The notes under the pieces are model-generated. The model was not told the DNA's origin. It worked only from the letters and a program-made list of their open reading frames with translations, and did not search any database. Made by a program: the position numbers and the translations under genes. This document shows, piece after piece, positions 1-14,096 of a stretch of DNA of 64,000 bases; position 1 is the first letter of the stretch, and each line of letters opens with the position of its first letter. The DNA is from Rhynchospora pubera (lineage: Eukaryota > Streptophyta > Magnoliopsida > Poales > Cyperaceae), in contig CM051460.1 in the NCBI GenBank assembly GCA_028095005.1, positions 23,297,501 to 23,361,500 of the forward strand, read 5' to 3'.

Positions 1-1020
1 AAAAGTTAACCATACTATATTTTGCAAACATTGACCAGATGTAATTATAGTACAATTGTCTTTGATAATAAATTTTATTGATAAAAAAGGTTTACAATTT
101 TATTGATAAAAAAGGTTCACAATATAAGTTTGAAGTATTTACAAGAAACAAAAAAAATTTGTTAAGAGTGCAAAATTTACAATAAAGGGTTGTTCATTTG
201 TTCTATTGAATTGAAGACACTGGCCCCTTGTGTCATTGGCACTTTAATTTGATTTCTCTTCTGTCTTGAACACCATCAGAAAAGGCAAATGTGGAACCAC
301 AAGGTAGGTCAGATGAGAGGTTATTATCAGTGCAGCAAAAGCTTTGAGTATTGGACCTCGCATTAGACGTACTTTGCGTTAAGCATCCTTTCAAGCAGTA
401 TATGTATAGCCAGAGTTCAATTAGTTCATTGATATGTGTGTATTTAGTTTCCCTCCAATAACTCATATGTGAGAATTTTGCCTTGGATTCATCCGGTTTG
501 ATATTTGATTATGTCGAGCACATAATTGAGTACACGGAGAATAACTCCTACGACGGAATTTGTACGGTTGGCCCATTGGAGAAAAATCAGAACTGGAATT
601 GGTCTATATATAGCCAGGGCTCAATTCGTTCATTGATATGTGTGTATTTAGTTTCCCTCCAATAACTCATATTGACCGTTAATATAGACATATGCTAATT
701 GGGTTTCCACGATTAGAGTTGGAACTACAGTCCTTATCAGAAAATAAAAGTACTAATTGTAGTAAACTAATAAGTAATAACATATAATTGGGAGGAACAA
801 AGATTGACGGACTCTGAAAGATATTACTGATGTTACATTTTATAGGAATCATAGGTCACCGCTCACACATTCTTAATCTATCAACTAACTCTCCATCAAT
901 AATAACAGTATCACATCAGATTGCAAAATCATCTCATTACAGTGACTTGCATGTCATATTGTTTTCTTCCAATTCTTGTAAATCCAAAATTGCAAAAACT
1001 TTTTTTTTTCTATTTTCCTT
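1..1020. repeat. Dispersed duplication, copy A (left part)
   Basis: This stretch matches 42661 to about 43740 in the same orientation with only scattered differences; both begin with AAAAGTTAACCATACTATAT. The copy probably continues beyond the left edge. No protein is recognisable. Within copy A, a ~75 bp piece (about 400-470) recurs at about 603-675 with ~135 bp of extra sequence between, whereas copy B has it once. At 223-240 copy A shows the uninterrupted site (GGCCCCTTGTGTCATTGG) where copy B carries a LINE insertion. Homology to copy B fades near 1020 in a T-rich run and resumes at about 20540. Confidence 0.85.
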
Positions 1021-1087
1021 TGATAAAATTTCTAGCCCGTTTGTCTTTTCTTCAAACAGTCTTTAAAAAAACAAAAAGACTTGTACA

Positions 1088-1229
1088 TCACATTACCAAG
1101 CCACGAGACAAAATTAATGGTACAGTTTCTCCATTTCGCCAACTCTGGATTCAAAATCACATTACCAAGCCACGAGACGAGACAAAATGGTTGAGTTTCT
1201 CCATTTCGCCAACTCTGGATTAAAAATGA
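1088..1229. repeat. Two-copy tandem repeat, unit about 70 bp
   Basis: The unit carries ATTACCAAGCCACGAGAC followed by TTTCTCCATTTCGCCAACTC. It occurs twice head to tail (about 1088-1157 and 1158-1229) with small differences, including a duplicated GAGAC in the second copy. It lies just inside the sequence that is absent from duplication copy B. Function unknown. Confidence 0.8.
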
Positions 1230-2043
1230 AAAGTTCTTTGTAATTCTTTGTATCTCACATAAGGAAATTTTTTCCCTCAAATTAAACTTTATGCCAAAAG
1301 AAAAAGGATTCGTTGTACTTTATGATGAAACAATTTTTTCTCTTGACCAGTGTTGTAAAAATTAATGTTCGCTTGAAAAAGCATTGCCAAGTTAGTTCGT
1401 ATTATACACGCCTAGAAATTTATTGTATAATATAATCTGCGTGAATTTTTTGCGCGGATTTTAAAGCCAAACACACGCTCAAACACTAAAACCATATCTT
1501 ATCCTTGCTTTATTTTAAAGTTTTTAATCTAAGCCGTTTATCCTATTTGTTGCGTAGCTTCGGTTTCTTCCCTGTGTTTAACTTTTTCATTTACTCCTCA
1601 TTTACTGCATCGGTGCCTCTTCAGTTTCTTTCTTTTAATTCTCAATTTTTCTTCTTAATTCTTCATTTTCTCATTTTGTTTCTCGTGGAGACAGGAAGAG
1701 CAGTGGGATAAAGTCATAGAGAGAAAGAACTAGCGATGGCAGAAGCGGAAAGAAGGGCGCGGAGGAAGGCATGCCTCCAGTAAACCCGACTACGGTTCCT
1801 CAGCAATCGTTTCTCCAAGCCTTTTGCTCCGGTGTCGACCTCACCGCCATCCAGCCCATCGTCAAGGCTGACGTCAAGGATTCCCTCTCCTCTCTAGTCC
1901 ATCTCCACTGTCGATCAAATCTTACTCAACCGCTGCTTACCCATCTCCAATTTCACGCCTCAACCATCCACTTCCCAATCCCAACAGCGGTCATCTCTCC
2001 GTCTGCAACTCCGCCAATCATGTTCCAATCCCAAACTCCAGTA

Positions 2044-2046
<3 letters not shown>

Positions 2047-2085
<39 letters not shown>
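2047..2085. repeat. (TC)n microsatellite
   Basis: Uninterrupted TC dinucleotides directly follow the candidate splice donor at 2041. Such tracts are common in plant introns and 5' leaders. Confidence 0.95.
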
Positions 2086-2089
<4 letters not shown>

Positions 2090-2989
2090 TTCTCTCTCTA
2101 TTGCTCTATTCTTATATTAATTTTGAGAAACAATCAATATGAACCAATATTTGTGAAATTGCAGGGGGGATGTATACAAACTGTTGCTGATTACTAAGTC
2201 TGCATATTTAGAAAAACAGTTTTTTTGAGTTGTTAACTGTTTTTAGAATTAGTCATGATATTGTGCTCAGTTTAGTTATCAACACTTACAATTTAACTTG
2301 AATTAATACTGTTATATATCTTAGAACTCTTTAATCAGTTTGAATTAAAAATAATGATTTTATTGTTGCATGTTGAAATCCTTCTTAGCACATGCATGCC
2401 TTAGTTTACAATGGTGAATTGCTGGATATTTAACAAGTGTTGTGAGCATAAGGAACCAAAGGTTGCAGAAACCGATTTAGTGATTATATCAGATTTAACA
2501 AGTAATCATGGTAGACCTTGATGATTGTCGTGATGCATTTTCTACAAAATTAAGCTCCTATTTTCAAATGTTATTTATTCTTCTTATGTTCAGTAATTTT
2601 TTTTTACAATTTTACATATTTTGACTTAGAGGTAGGTGTTCAAGATCATGGGCTTCATGTTAGTGACACTACAACTGTTGTCAGGTACAATTTTCCTTGC
2701 CTCGACATTCATGCGTTTATTCATCTAATTTGATTGCTTAATTTTTTCTGTTTGCGTTCTTTTTTATTTGTATAATATTTCTTTTAATCACAGATATTTT
2801 TATTGAATTTGAAGTCTATTAGAAATTAGGGGCTGATAAGTAATGTTACAAATATGAACATTGAAAAAATTAGAATATGATAAAAAATAATAAACTATGT
2901 ATTTGAGCTATATATAATATTTTTTCGATTAATAGTGCTATTGTTATAAGCGATAACAAGAAATGGATATGTAAAAAGTAAAACTTTGT

Positions 2990-3260
2990 GAGCAATTCTT
3001 CTTCTTCCTTTTTTTTGTCTACGTTATTCATCTTTTAATTTCAAATTTGAACTGAGGCTAAGTACGATTGGGCTATATTTTTGCAAGGTTTATAACATTT
3101 TGTTGTTCCTTGGTATTTTCTTCAATTTCAGATCAGAACTGAGGACTAAGGGAAGCAACATCGACTGCAGGAGTATCTTTGCCTCAACCTCCTGCAGACT
3201 ATCATTTTCTCCGAGAGGTCAAATTTTTAAGGACAATCAAACTGTTCTGACATAAGGAGG
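2990..3260 (+). repeat. Diverged direct duplication, copy 1
   Basis: This segment matches about 5010-5310 in the same orientation. The shared core includes TTGTTCCTTGGTATTTTCTT, an acceptor-like TTTCAGATC and a GACTGCA block. Conceptual translation after the acceptor gives related peptides (SELRTKGSNIDCRS here, SELKKRGSDIDCKT in copy 2), which suggests a duplicated exon with its preceding intron. The source gene is not recognised. Confidence 0.65.
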
Positions 3261-4121
3261 CCTTTGGATTTTAATGAATTTTTATGACTTTTACTACAAC
3301 TGGTGATTGAAGATTAACCCGTATGTTTGATTTTTTTTATTAGGTGTGGATCGTGTGGTACCTCCTATTTAAATTCCACCAGATACATATCAGTAAGGGT
3401 TTATGATTTCTTTCATATTATTTATTATTATCTAATAGACAATCAATATTAGATAGTGTTTATTTATTCACTATTAATCAATATGAAGAACCTCACTGAT
3501 GGCAAAGTTGCGATATATGAACCTGACATTGGTTCAGTTAATTAAACACCCATATTTAAATTTAAAAATATAGACCAGCCTATATTTTGTGGCGTATTCA
3601 TATATACCTTTGTATGTGTCAGATTATACTAGACCGGTGAAGACCCGTTACGTCATAATACACGATGGAAAATGTTGTTATCGTGTATTATGATTTTTTC
3701 ACTCTTCCATGGTCTCTCTACATCTTCCTTGGAATAGATTTTACCCCATTTATCTTTTGCTTGATGGCGTCCCTCTCTCTTCGGCGCCCCTCTCCATCAT
3801 CTCTCTACCTCTTCCATCACCTTTTTCGGGTGGTTCTCTGTCTCAGTGGGTCTTTCTCTCCATCGCCTCCTATGCGAGTTCTCCTCTCTCTGTCGCCTCA
3901 TGTAGAAATTCAAGTCGAGACAGGTTTTGTTTCTTGCGATCCATGGCTAGATGCACAAATCCCACTTGATTGATTACGACAAGGCAAGTTTTTACCTATT
4001 TTTATACATTTTTTCGCATTTTTCTATTTATTTATTTTTGTAGTTAGGTCTTTGTTTTTATTTTATGCCTCAAATTTTGGGGTGGCTGTTTTGTTTCTTT
4101 TTCATGAAAGATCCCCCACCA

Positions 4122-4179
<58 letters not shown>

Positions 4180-4197
4180 TAATAAATAAATAAATAA
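4122..4197. repeat. (AAT)n microsatellite grading into (AAAT)n
   Basis: About eighteen AAT units are followed by several AAAT units. Simple repeat in non-coding sequence. Confidence 0.95.
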
Positions 4198-5009
4198 AGT
4201 CCACTTGGCGCACACAATTCATCAGCCCCTCACACCCCTCCAACTGAACACCATATCAGACTGGAAATTTTAAAAATAAAAAATAAAAATCCAAATGCTT
4301 GACATGGCAACAGAAATAGTTGAATTATTTTTGGGCGATCCTCTTTGTGATTCTTTATTTTTATGTGTGATTCAAGGTTGTTGCATTGTGTTCCTGGCTC
4401 CTGACTCTTTACTCCTAACCAATGATATTTAGACTGTATTTGATTTTGTCATGCTATTTATAAGATGTGATTTATCATGTGTTTTATTTCATGATAGGAA
4501 GATTTAAGGATTGAGATCCAATAATTTTCCATATTCTTGCTGTTATTATTTTAGAAATTTGGATTTATTACCTTTCCTACAAATCTTATTATATGATTCA
4601 GTTTTGTTTAAAGAAATTAAACTCTTAGGTCCATTTAGTACTGATGCCGTTACTTTATCATTTGGTTGGCTATTCTGTACCACTTAGTATATTAATATGA
4701 TATATGATATATATGGGAGCAAATTTTAGTTTCGTTGACTCTTCAATTTAATTTCAAAATTCTTAATGCAAGACAACTTATTTTCTTACCAACCATGGAT
4801 AGATGCACAAATCAAGGAAATCTTTGATGCTGCCATTATTATTTTGTATTAAATGTGTTTCAAAGCTATATTTAAATACTATTTATTTTTCTTATATAGT
4901 GCTTAGAGAAATCAAATTGGTATCGGAACGGTCATTATTGTCACACTCTCCATTAATTTTATATCTACTGCACAGGTCATCTCTATCTGTGAAATTTTGT
5001 GAAAAAAAA

Positions 5010-5310
5010 TGACCCTTCTTCTCTTTTCTTTTTATCTAGGTTATCGATTATCGATCTTTTAATTTCAAATCTAAACTGAGTCCAGGTATTATTGGTGCTA
5101 TATTTTTGGGATGTTTGTAATTGTTGGTTGTTCCTTGGTATTTTCTTCGATTTCAGATCTGAATTGAAGAAAAGAGGAAGTGATATCGACTGCAAGACAT
5201 CTTTTATATCTTTTATATTGTGTGCTACTGATTTTGAAAACAACCAAACAATCATCTTTTGGATGGTGGTTTCAGTATATTCATCTCTTACAATTAGGTA
5301 ACTTAATTTC
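5010..5310 (+). repeat. Diverged direct duplication, copy 2
   Basis: Partner of 2990-3260. It has the same order of landmarks: a C/T-rich run, ATCTTTTAATTTCAAATCTA, TTCCTTGGTATTTTCTTCGA, TTTCAGATCTGAA and the GACTGCA block. An open frame from 5092 to 5301 covers the exon-like part. No family recognised. Confidence 0.6.
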
Positions 5311-8300
5311 TTTTTTCTTAATATTTTTTGAAAAACTTTGAAGCTAACAATGAGAAACAAAAATGAGATAAGAAGCCATGAATTGTTGAGGGAATGCAAA
5401 TAAATGATTGAATATTTTTCATGTATTTTTTTGTGCAAACTTCACTACATTAATTTCTCATGTTGGGTTCATGTATTTGTGAAACAGAAAGCTACACGTG
5501 TTATATGATAAGTCAACAAGTAATTACAAATCAATTGTTGCTTTAAGCATCAATTTTTCTATTGTGAGTTTTTTTCTAATTTGAATTAATAATAATGTGA
5601 TTTGTGTTTCTTTTTATTATAAAGTTAGAAATTGTATGGCTAATTTATTTAATTTTTGTCAATTTTGATCAGATCTTTTGGCATAGAAGATCTCAGTTGA
5701 TGAGAGAGTGAATTCATATTGATTTTAGGTGTCTTGGTATATATTGGTAGGACCACTTGAGATCAGGTATGGTGGTACAGAAAAGTGCGAGAAATTAGGG
5801 CTGGTATGACACAAGTACAGGCTTGATATCAGTTGCATTCAAGGAAAGGCATTGGTACAAGGGTTGGTTTTTTAGTATCAAAACAGTGAGGAGAAGGAAG
5901 AAATAATGTTAGTTATGGTGATTGTTAATTTTGGTGAGCTGATTTCTTACTTGGTACAGTGGTTGGCACCAACGGATGTAAAGGAATTTGGTTTATACAA
6001 AAGACAATTGTCACTACCATGACCGTTATCATGTTCGTTGACCCGTTTAATTTACAATTAGGTGAGTTTACTTTAGTATATTAAATTATGCCTAAAGTTT
6101 CAAGTAACATATTGAATTTGATATATATCATGTCTTGATATTCAATAGTGCATGTACTTAGTTACACATCATCAGAGGTGCTTTCTCCTCTTTTTAGTAC
6201 ATTATAATCATTGTAAAATTATTTATCTTACATTCTATAAGAGGCATTCAAATTTTTCTTAATATTAAACTTTTTATATAGTCTAGAATATGTTTATGAG
6301 CTGATATATTCAATACGATTGGATTATACATTGTAATTATGCACATAATGTGCAGATTTGAAAGATTCCGAGTAAATTTGAATATTTCAAGCTATTTTAC
6401 ATTCATTTTAAGTCATTTTATCACAATAAACTATATTTATGCTTTTTTATATAGTCTAGAATAAGTTTACGAATTTACCAATTTAAAACAATTGGATTAT
6501 ACATTATAATTACGAATATAAAGTGCAGATTTTAAAGATTTTGAGTACATTTGAGCATTTCAAGCGATTTTGCATTTATTTTAACTCCTTTGATCGCAAT
6601 AATTTCTATTTATACTCTTTATATTGTCTAGAATATATTTATAAGGTCAATTATTCAAAAAGATTGGTTTGTACAATGTAATTATTCACATAATATGCAG
6701 ATTTTTCAGATTTTAGTACATTTCAGAATTTTAAGTGATTTTTCATTCATTTTAAGTCATTTGATCTCCATAATCTCTATATATGCTATATATATAGTCT
6801 AAAATATGTTTAAGAGGTCAATTAATCAAAAATATTGGTTTATACGTTGTAAGTATTCACATAATGTGCAGATTTTACAAATTCTGAGTATATTTGAGCA
6901 TTTTAAGCGATTTTGATCTCATTTTAAGTCTTTTGATCTCAACAATCTACATTGAAGCTCTTTATATAGTCTAGAATATGTTTATGAGCTAAATTATTCA
7001 AAAAAATTGCATTATACATTCTAATTATTTACATAACGTGCATATTTTGCAGATTCTAAGTTTATTTGAGCATTTCAATTGATGTTACATTCATTTTAAA
7101 TTATTTGATGACAATAATCTATAATTAAGCTCTTTATATTTTCTAGAATATGTTTATGAGCTCAATTATTCAAAACGATTGGATTATACATTGTAATTAT
7201 TCACATAATGTGCATATTTTACAGATTCTAAGTTTATTTGAGCATTTCAATTGATATTGCATTCATTTTAAGTTATTTGATGACAATGATCTATATTTAA
7301 GCTCTTTATATAGTCTAGAATATGTTTATAAGCTCACATATTCAAAACGATTGGATTAGACGTTGTAATTATTCACATAATGTGCGAATTTTACAAATTC
7401 TGAGTATATTTAAGTATTTCAAGCGATTTTGCATTCATTTTAAGTTATTTGATGACAATAATCAAGATTTATGCTCTTTATATAGTTTATAATATATTTA
7501 TGAACTCATTTATCCAAAATGATTGGATTACACATTATAATCATTCAAGAAATTTGCAGATTTTACAGATTCAGAGTAGATTTGAGCATATAAAGCGATT
7601 TTAAATTCATTTAAGTCATTTGATCACAATAATCTATATTAATGCTCTTTATATAATCTAGAATATGTTTACGAATTCATTTATTGAAAGGCATGAGATT
7701 ATACATTGTAATTCATCATATAATGTGCAGATTTTAAAGATTCAGTGTATATTTGAGGATTTCAAGTGATTTTGCATTCGTTTTAAGTGATTTGATAACA
7801 ATAATATATATTTAAGATCTTTATTTTGTCTAGAATATGTTTATGATATAACTTATTCAAAACACTTGGATTATACATTATAATTATGCACATAATATGC
7901 AGATTTGAAAGATTATGCGTATATTTGAGCATTTCAAGTGATGTTGCATTCATTTTAAGTCATTTGATCACAATAAGCTATATTTATGCTTTTAATATAG
8001 TTTAGAATATGTTTATGAACTCACTTATTCAAACCGATTGGATTATACATTGTAATTATGCACATGATGTGTAAATTTTACTGATTCTGAGTATATTCGA
8101 GCATTTGAAACGATTCTACTTTCATTTTAAGTCATTTGAACACAATAATCTATATTTAAGCTCTTTATATGGACTAGAATATATTTATGAACTTACTTAT
8201 TCAAAATGATTATACTATACATTGTAATTAAGAAACATGATGTGCAGATTTTACATATTCTGAGTATATTTGAGCATTTCAACCGATTTTGCATTAACAT

Positions 8301-10302
8301 TAAGTCATTTGATCACAGTAATCTATTTTTAAGCTCTTTATATACTTTATAATATGGTTATGAACCATTTATTCAAAACAATTGGATTATAAATTATAAT
8401 TATTCACATAATTTGCAGATTTTACAGATTCTGAGTATATTTAAGAATTTCATGCGATTTTGCATTCATTTTAAGTTATTTGATAACAATAATCTATATT
8501 TACGCTCTTTATATAGTTTATAATATATTTATGAACTCATTTATTCAAAATGATTGGATTATACATTATAATTATTCACATAATTTGCAGATTTTACAAA
8601 TTCTGAGTATATTTGAGCATTTCAAGCGATTTTAAATTCATTTTAAGTATTGATTGGATTATACTTTTGACATAATGTGCAGATTTTAAAAATTATGAGG
8701 TTATTAGAGCATTGCAAGCGATTTCGCATTCATTTTAACTTTTAAGTGATTTGAATACAATAATATATATTTAAGCTCTTTGTTTTTTCTAGAATATGTT
8801 TATGATATAACTTATTCAAAACAATTGGATTATACTTTGTAATTATGCGCATAATGTGCATATTTGAAAGATTCTGAGTATATTTGAGTATTTCAAGCTA
8901 TTTTGCGTTCATTTTAAGTCATTTGATCATAATAAACTATGTTTATGATTTTTATATAGCCTAGAATATGTTTTTACTAAACAATTGGATTATACGTTGT
9001 AATTACGAATATAATATGCAGATTTAAAAAATTTTTATTATATTTTAGCATTCCAATCGATCTTGCATTCATTTTAACTCATTTAATCACAATAATCTAT
9101 ATTTATGCTCTTTATTATGTGGTCAGTTATTCAAAAAGGTTGGTTTATAAATTGTAATTATTTACATAATGTGCAATTTTATAGATTCTAAGTATATTTG
9201 AGCATTTTAAGCGATTTTGCATTCATTTTAAGTCATTTGATCACAATAATTTATATATATTCTTTGTATAGTCTAGATTATGTTTATGCGGTCAATTATT
9301 CAAAAAGATTGGTTTTATACATTGTATGTATTCCCATAATGTGCATATTTTACAGATTCTGAGTATATTTTAGCATTTTAAGCGATTTTGCTCTCATTTT
9401 AAGTGTTTTGATCACAACAATCTATATTTAAGCTCTTTATGTAGTCTAGAATATGTTTGTGAGCTCATAATTCAAAATGATTGGGTTATACATTGTAATT
9501 ATTCACGTAATGTGTGCATAATATACAGATTCTGAGTATATTTGATCTTTTCAAACAATTTTTCATTCAATTTAAATCATTTGATAATAATCATCTCTAT
9601 TTATGTTCTTTACATAGTATAGAATTTATTTATGAACACACTTATTCAAAATGATTGGATTATACATTGTATACACACATAATTTGCAGATTTTACAAAT
9701 TCTGTGTATATTTTGGCATTTGAAGCGATTTCGCATTTATTTTAAGTTATTTGATGATAATAATCTATATTTAAGCTCTTTATATAGTCTAGAATATGTT
9801 TATGCACTCACATATCCAAAACAATTGGATTATACATTGTAATTATTCACTTAATATACGGATTTTATAATTTCTGAGTATATTTGAGCATTTCAAACAA
9901 TTTTGTATTCATTTTAAGTCATTTGACCAGAGTAATTTATATTTATGATCTTTATATATTTTAGAATATGTTTCTGAACTAAGTTATTCAAAACGATTGC
10001 ATGATACATTGTAAGTGCGCACATGATGTGAAGATTTTAAAGATTCTGAGTATATTAGAGCATTTGAAGCGATTTTGCATTCATTTTAAGACATTCGATC
10101 ACAATAATCTATAATTAAGCTTTTTATAAAGTCTAGAATATGTTTATGAGCTCAATTATTCAAAACGATTGGATTGTACAATGTATTCACATAATATGCA
10201 GATTTTACAGATTCTGAGTATATTTTAGCATTTTAAGCGATTTTTCATTCATTTTAAGTCATTTGACCACAATAATGTATATTAAAGTTTTTTATATAGT
10301 CT

Positions 10303-11330
10303 AGAATATGTTTATGATATCACTTATTCAAAACAATTGGATTATACATTGTAATTATGCACATAATATTCAGATTTGAAAGATTCTGAGTATATTTGAG
10401 CATTTCAATCGGTTTCGCATTAATTTTAAGTCATTTGATCACAATAATCTATATTTAAGCTCTTTATATTTTGTAGAATTTGTTTATGAGCTCAACTATT
10501 CAAAATGATTGGATTCTACATTGTAATTATTCACAAATTGTGCAGATTTTATGGATTCTGATTATATATGAGCATTTGAAGCAATTTTGTATTTATTTTT
10601 AAGTCATTTGATCACAATAATCTATATTTGTGCTCTTATATAGTTTAGAATATGTTTATGAGGTCAATTATTAAGAAAGATTGGATTATACGTTGTAATT
10701 ATTCACATAATATGCAGATTTTACAGATTCTAAGTATATTTTAGCATTTCAAGCAATTTTGCATTCATTTTAAGTCATTTGATCACAATAATGTATATTT
10801 AAGCTCTTTATATAGTCCAGAATATGTTTATGATATCACTTATTCAAAACAATTGGATTATACATTGTAATTATGCACATAATATTCAGATTTGAAAGAT
10901 TCTGAGTATATTTGAGCATTTTAATCGATTTTCCATTAATTTTAAGTCATTTGACCACAGTAATCCATATTTAAGCTCTTTATATTGTGTCGAATTTGTT
11001 TATGAGCTCAATTATTCAAAATGATTGGATTATACATTGTAATTATTCACATATTGTGCAGATTTTACAGATTCTGAGCATATATGGGCATTTGAAGCGA
11101 TTTTGCATTTATTTTATGCCATTTGATCACAATAATCTATATTTATGCTCTTTATATAGTTTACAATAAGTTTATGAGGTCAATTCTTAAGAAAGATGGA
11201 TTATACATTGTAATTATTCACATAATGTGCAGATTTGACAAATTCTAAGTATATTTGAGCATTTTAAGCGATTTTGCATTCATTTTAAGTCATTTGATCA
11301 CAATAATCTATATTAAATCTCTTTATATAG
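10303..11330 (+). repeat. Three-monomer duplication inside the satellite
   Basis: A variant monomer with TATGATATCACTTATTCAAA followed by CACATAATATTCAGATTTGA occurs near 10310 and again about 516 bp on, near 10825. The following monomers, including a TGTTTATGAGGTCAATT variant near 10655 and 11170, also repeat at that spacing. 516 is three times 172. Confidence 0.55.
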
Positions 11331-12369
11331 TCTAGAATATGTTTAAAGAACTCACTTATTCCAAATGATTGTATTATACATTGTAATTATTCACATAATA
11401 TACGGATTTTATAATTTCTGAGTATATTTGAGCATTTCAAATGATTCTGTATTCTTTATAAGTCATTTGACAACAGTAATCTATATTTATGATCTTTATA
11501 TAGTTTAGAATATGTTTCTAAACTAAGTTATTCAAAACGATTAGATTATACATTGTAATTGCGCACATAATGTGCAGATTTTAAAGATTCTGAGTATATT
11601 GGAGCATTTCAAGTGATTTTGCATTCATTTTAAGTTATTTGATCACAATAATATAAATTTAAGCTCTTTATATAGTCTAAATATGTTTATGAGCTCAATT
11701 ATTCAAAACGATTGGATTAGACACTGTAATTATTAACATAATGTGCATATTATACAGATTCTAAGTTTATTTGAGCCTTTCAATTAATTTTGCATTCATT
11801 TTAAGTTATGTGATAACAATATTCTATATTTAAGCTCTTTATATACTCTATAATATATTTATGAGCTCACATATTCGATACGATTGGATTATACATTGTA
11901 ATTATTCACGTAATATGCAGATTTTACACATTCTGAGTATATTTAAGTATTTCAAGCAATTTTGCATTCACTTTAAGTCATTTGATGACAATAATCTTAA
12001 TTTATGGTCTTTATATAGTTTATAATATGTTTATGAACTCATTTGTTCGAAAAGATTGGATTATACATTATAATTATTCACATAATTTGCAGATTTTACA
12101 GATTCTGAGTATATTTGAGCATTTCAAGCGATTTTGAATTCATTTTAAGTCATTTGATCACAATAATCAATATTGATGCTCTTTATATGGTCTCGAATAT
12201 GTTTACGAACTCACTTATTCATAAAAATGGATTATACATTGTAATTTATCACATAATGTGCAGATTTAATAGATTCAGAGTATATATGAGCATTTCAAGC
12301 TATTTTGCATTCATTTTAATTTATTTGATGTCAATAATCTATATTGAACCTCTTTATATAGTCTAGAAT

Positions 12370-14096
12370 ATGTTTATGAACTCAATTTTTCAAGACGATT
12401 GGATTATACATTGTAATTACGCACATAATTTGCAGATTTTACAGATTCTGAGAATATTTGAATATTTCAAGCAATTTTACATTCATTTTACGTCAACTGT
12501 TCTCAATAATCTATATTTAAGCTCCCTTTATAAAGTCTCGAATATGTTTATGAACTCACTTATTTAAAAATATTGGATTATACATTGTAATTATGCACAA
12601 AATGTTCAGATTTTAAAGATTCTGAGTATATTTGAGCATTTCAAGCGATTTTTGCGTTCAATTTAAGACATTTGTTCACGATAATCTATATTTAAGCTCT
12701 TAACAAAGTCTAAAATATGGTTAAGAACACACTCATTCAAAACAAATGGATTATTCATTGTAATTACACACATAATGTGCAGATTTTACATATTCTGTGT
12801 ATATTTGGGTATTTCAAGCGATTTTGCATTCATTTTAAGTCATTTGATAACAATAATCTATAATAAAGCTCTTTGTAAAGTCTCGAATATGTTTATGAGC
12901 TCAATTATTCAAAACAATGGGATTGTACATGGTAATTATTCACATAATATGCAGATTATACAGATTCGGAATATAATTGAGCATTTCAAGCGATTTTGCA
13001 TTAATTTTAAGTCATTTGATCACCATAATGTATATTTAAGCTCTTTATATAGTCTAGAATATGTTTATGATATCACTTATTCAAAATGATTGGATTATAC
13101 ATTGTAATTATGCACATAATGTTCAGATTTGAAAGATTCTGAGTATATTTGAGCATTTCAAGCGATTTTGCATTAATTTTAAGTCATTTGATCACAATAA
13201 GCTATATTTAAGCTCTTTATATTTTGTAGAATTTGTTTATGAGCTCAAATATTCAAAATGATTGGATTATACATTGTAATTATTCACAAATTGTGCAGAT
13301 TTTACAGATTCTGAGAATATTTGAATATTTCAAGCGATTTTACATTCATTTTAAGCAATCTGTTCACAATAATATATATATAAGCTCTCTTTATAAAGTC
13401 TCGATTATGTTTATGAACTCACTTATTTAAAAAAATTGGTTTATTCATTGTAATTATGCACAAAAATGTTCAGATTTTAAAGATTCTGAGTATATTTGAG
13501 CATTTCAAATGATTTTTGCATTCAATTTAAGACAATTGTTCACGATAATCTATATTTAATCTCTTAACAAAGTCTAGAATATGTTTAAGAACACACTTAT
13601 TCAAAAAGAATGGATTATTCATTGTAATTACACACATAATGTGCAAATTTTACATATTCTGTGTATATTTGGGTATTTCAAGAGATTTTGAATTTATTTT
13701 AAGTCATTTGATAACAATAATCTATAAAAAATCTCTTTGTAAAGTCTCGAATTTGTTTATGAGCTCAATTATTCAAAACTATTGGATTGTGCATTGTAAT
13801 TATTCACATAATATGCAGATTATACAGATTCGGAATATATTTGAGCATTTCAAGCAATTTTGCATTCATTTTAAGTCATTTGATCACCATAATATATATT
13901 TAAGCTCTTTATATAGTCTAGAATATGTTTATGATATCACTTATTCAAAACAATTGGATTATACATTATAGTTATGCACATAATGTTCAGATTTGAAAGA
14001 TTCTGAGTATATTTGAGCATTTCAAGCGATTTTGCTTTAATTCTAAGTCATTTGATTACAATAATCTATATTTAAAATCTTTATATTGTGTAGAAT
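12370..14096 (+). repeat. Higher-order duplication of five monomers
   Basis: Two adjacent blocks of about 864 bp (12370-13232 and 13233-14096) match each other monomer by monomer better than they match their neighbours. Landmarks recur at this spacing: the monomers starting at 12370 and 13233, and the variants carrying a TATTCTGTGTATATTTGGGT stretch near 12790 and 13655. Five times 172 is 860. This is local unequal exchange over several monomers at once. Confidence 0.75.

Larger units (their letters stand above)
1735..3260 (+). pseudogene. Gene-like exon fragments, family not recognised
   Basis: From about 1735 to 2040 the base composition turns codon-like and GC-richer. One frame, from the ATG at 1771, is open and reads as ordinary protein (for example QQSFLQAFCSGVDLTAIQPI). 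A plausible splice donor sits at 2041, followed by a (TC)n tract. Further exon-like pieces with flanking AG and GT occur around 2633-2685 and 3131-3220, the second preceded by a pyrimidine-rich acceptor. The ATG at 1735 is in another frame and stops after about 14 codons. I could not identify the family or join the pieces into a continuous frame. The whole lies inside sequence missing from duplication copy B, so a captured, decaying gene fragment is plausible. A real but short gene is the alternative. Confidence 0.3.
3261..6260. other. Non-genic stretch left of the satellite array
   Basis: No convincing gene. 3664-3973 is pyrimidine-rich with short overlapping open frames in two phases and low complexity, resembling a 5' leader more than coding sequence. 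The rest is AT-rich with an (AAT)n tract, copy 2 of a diverged duplication, and GGTAC/TTGG-rich sequence at about 5730-5960 without a usable open frame. A weak Helitron-like end on the minus strand may sit at 3629. Confidence 0.5.
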
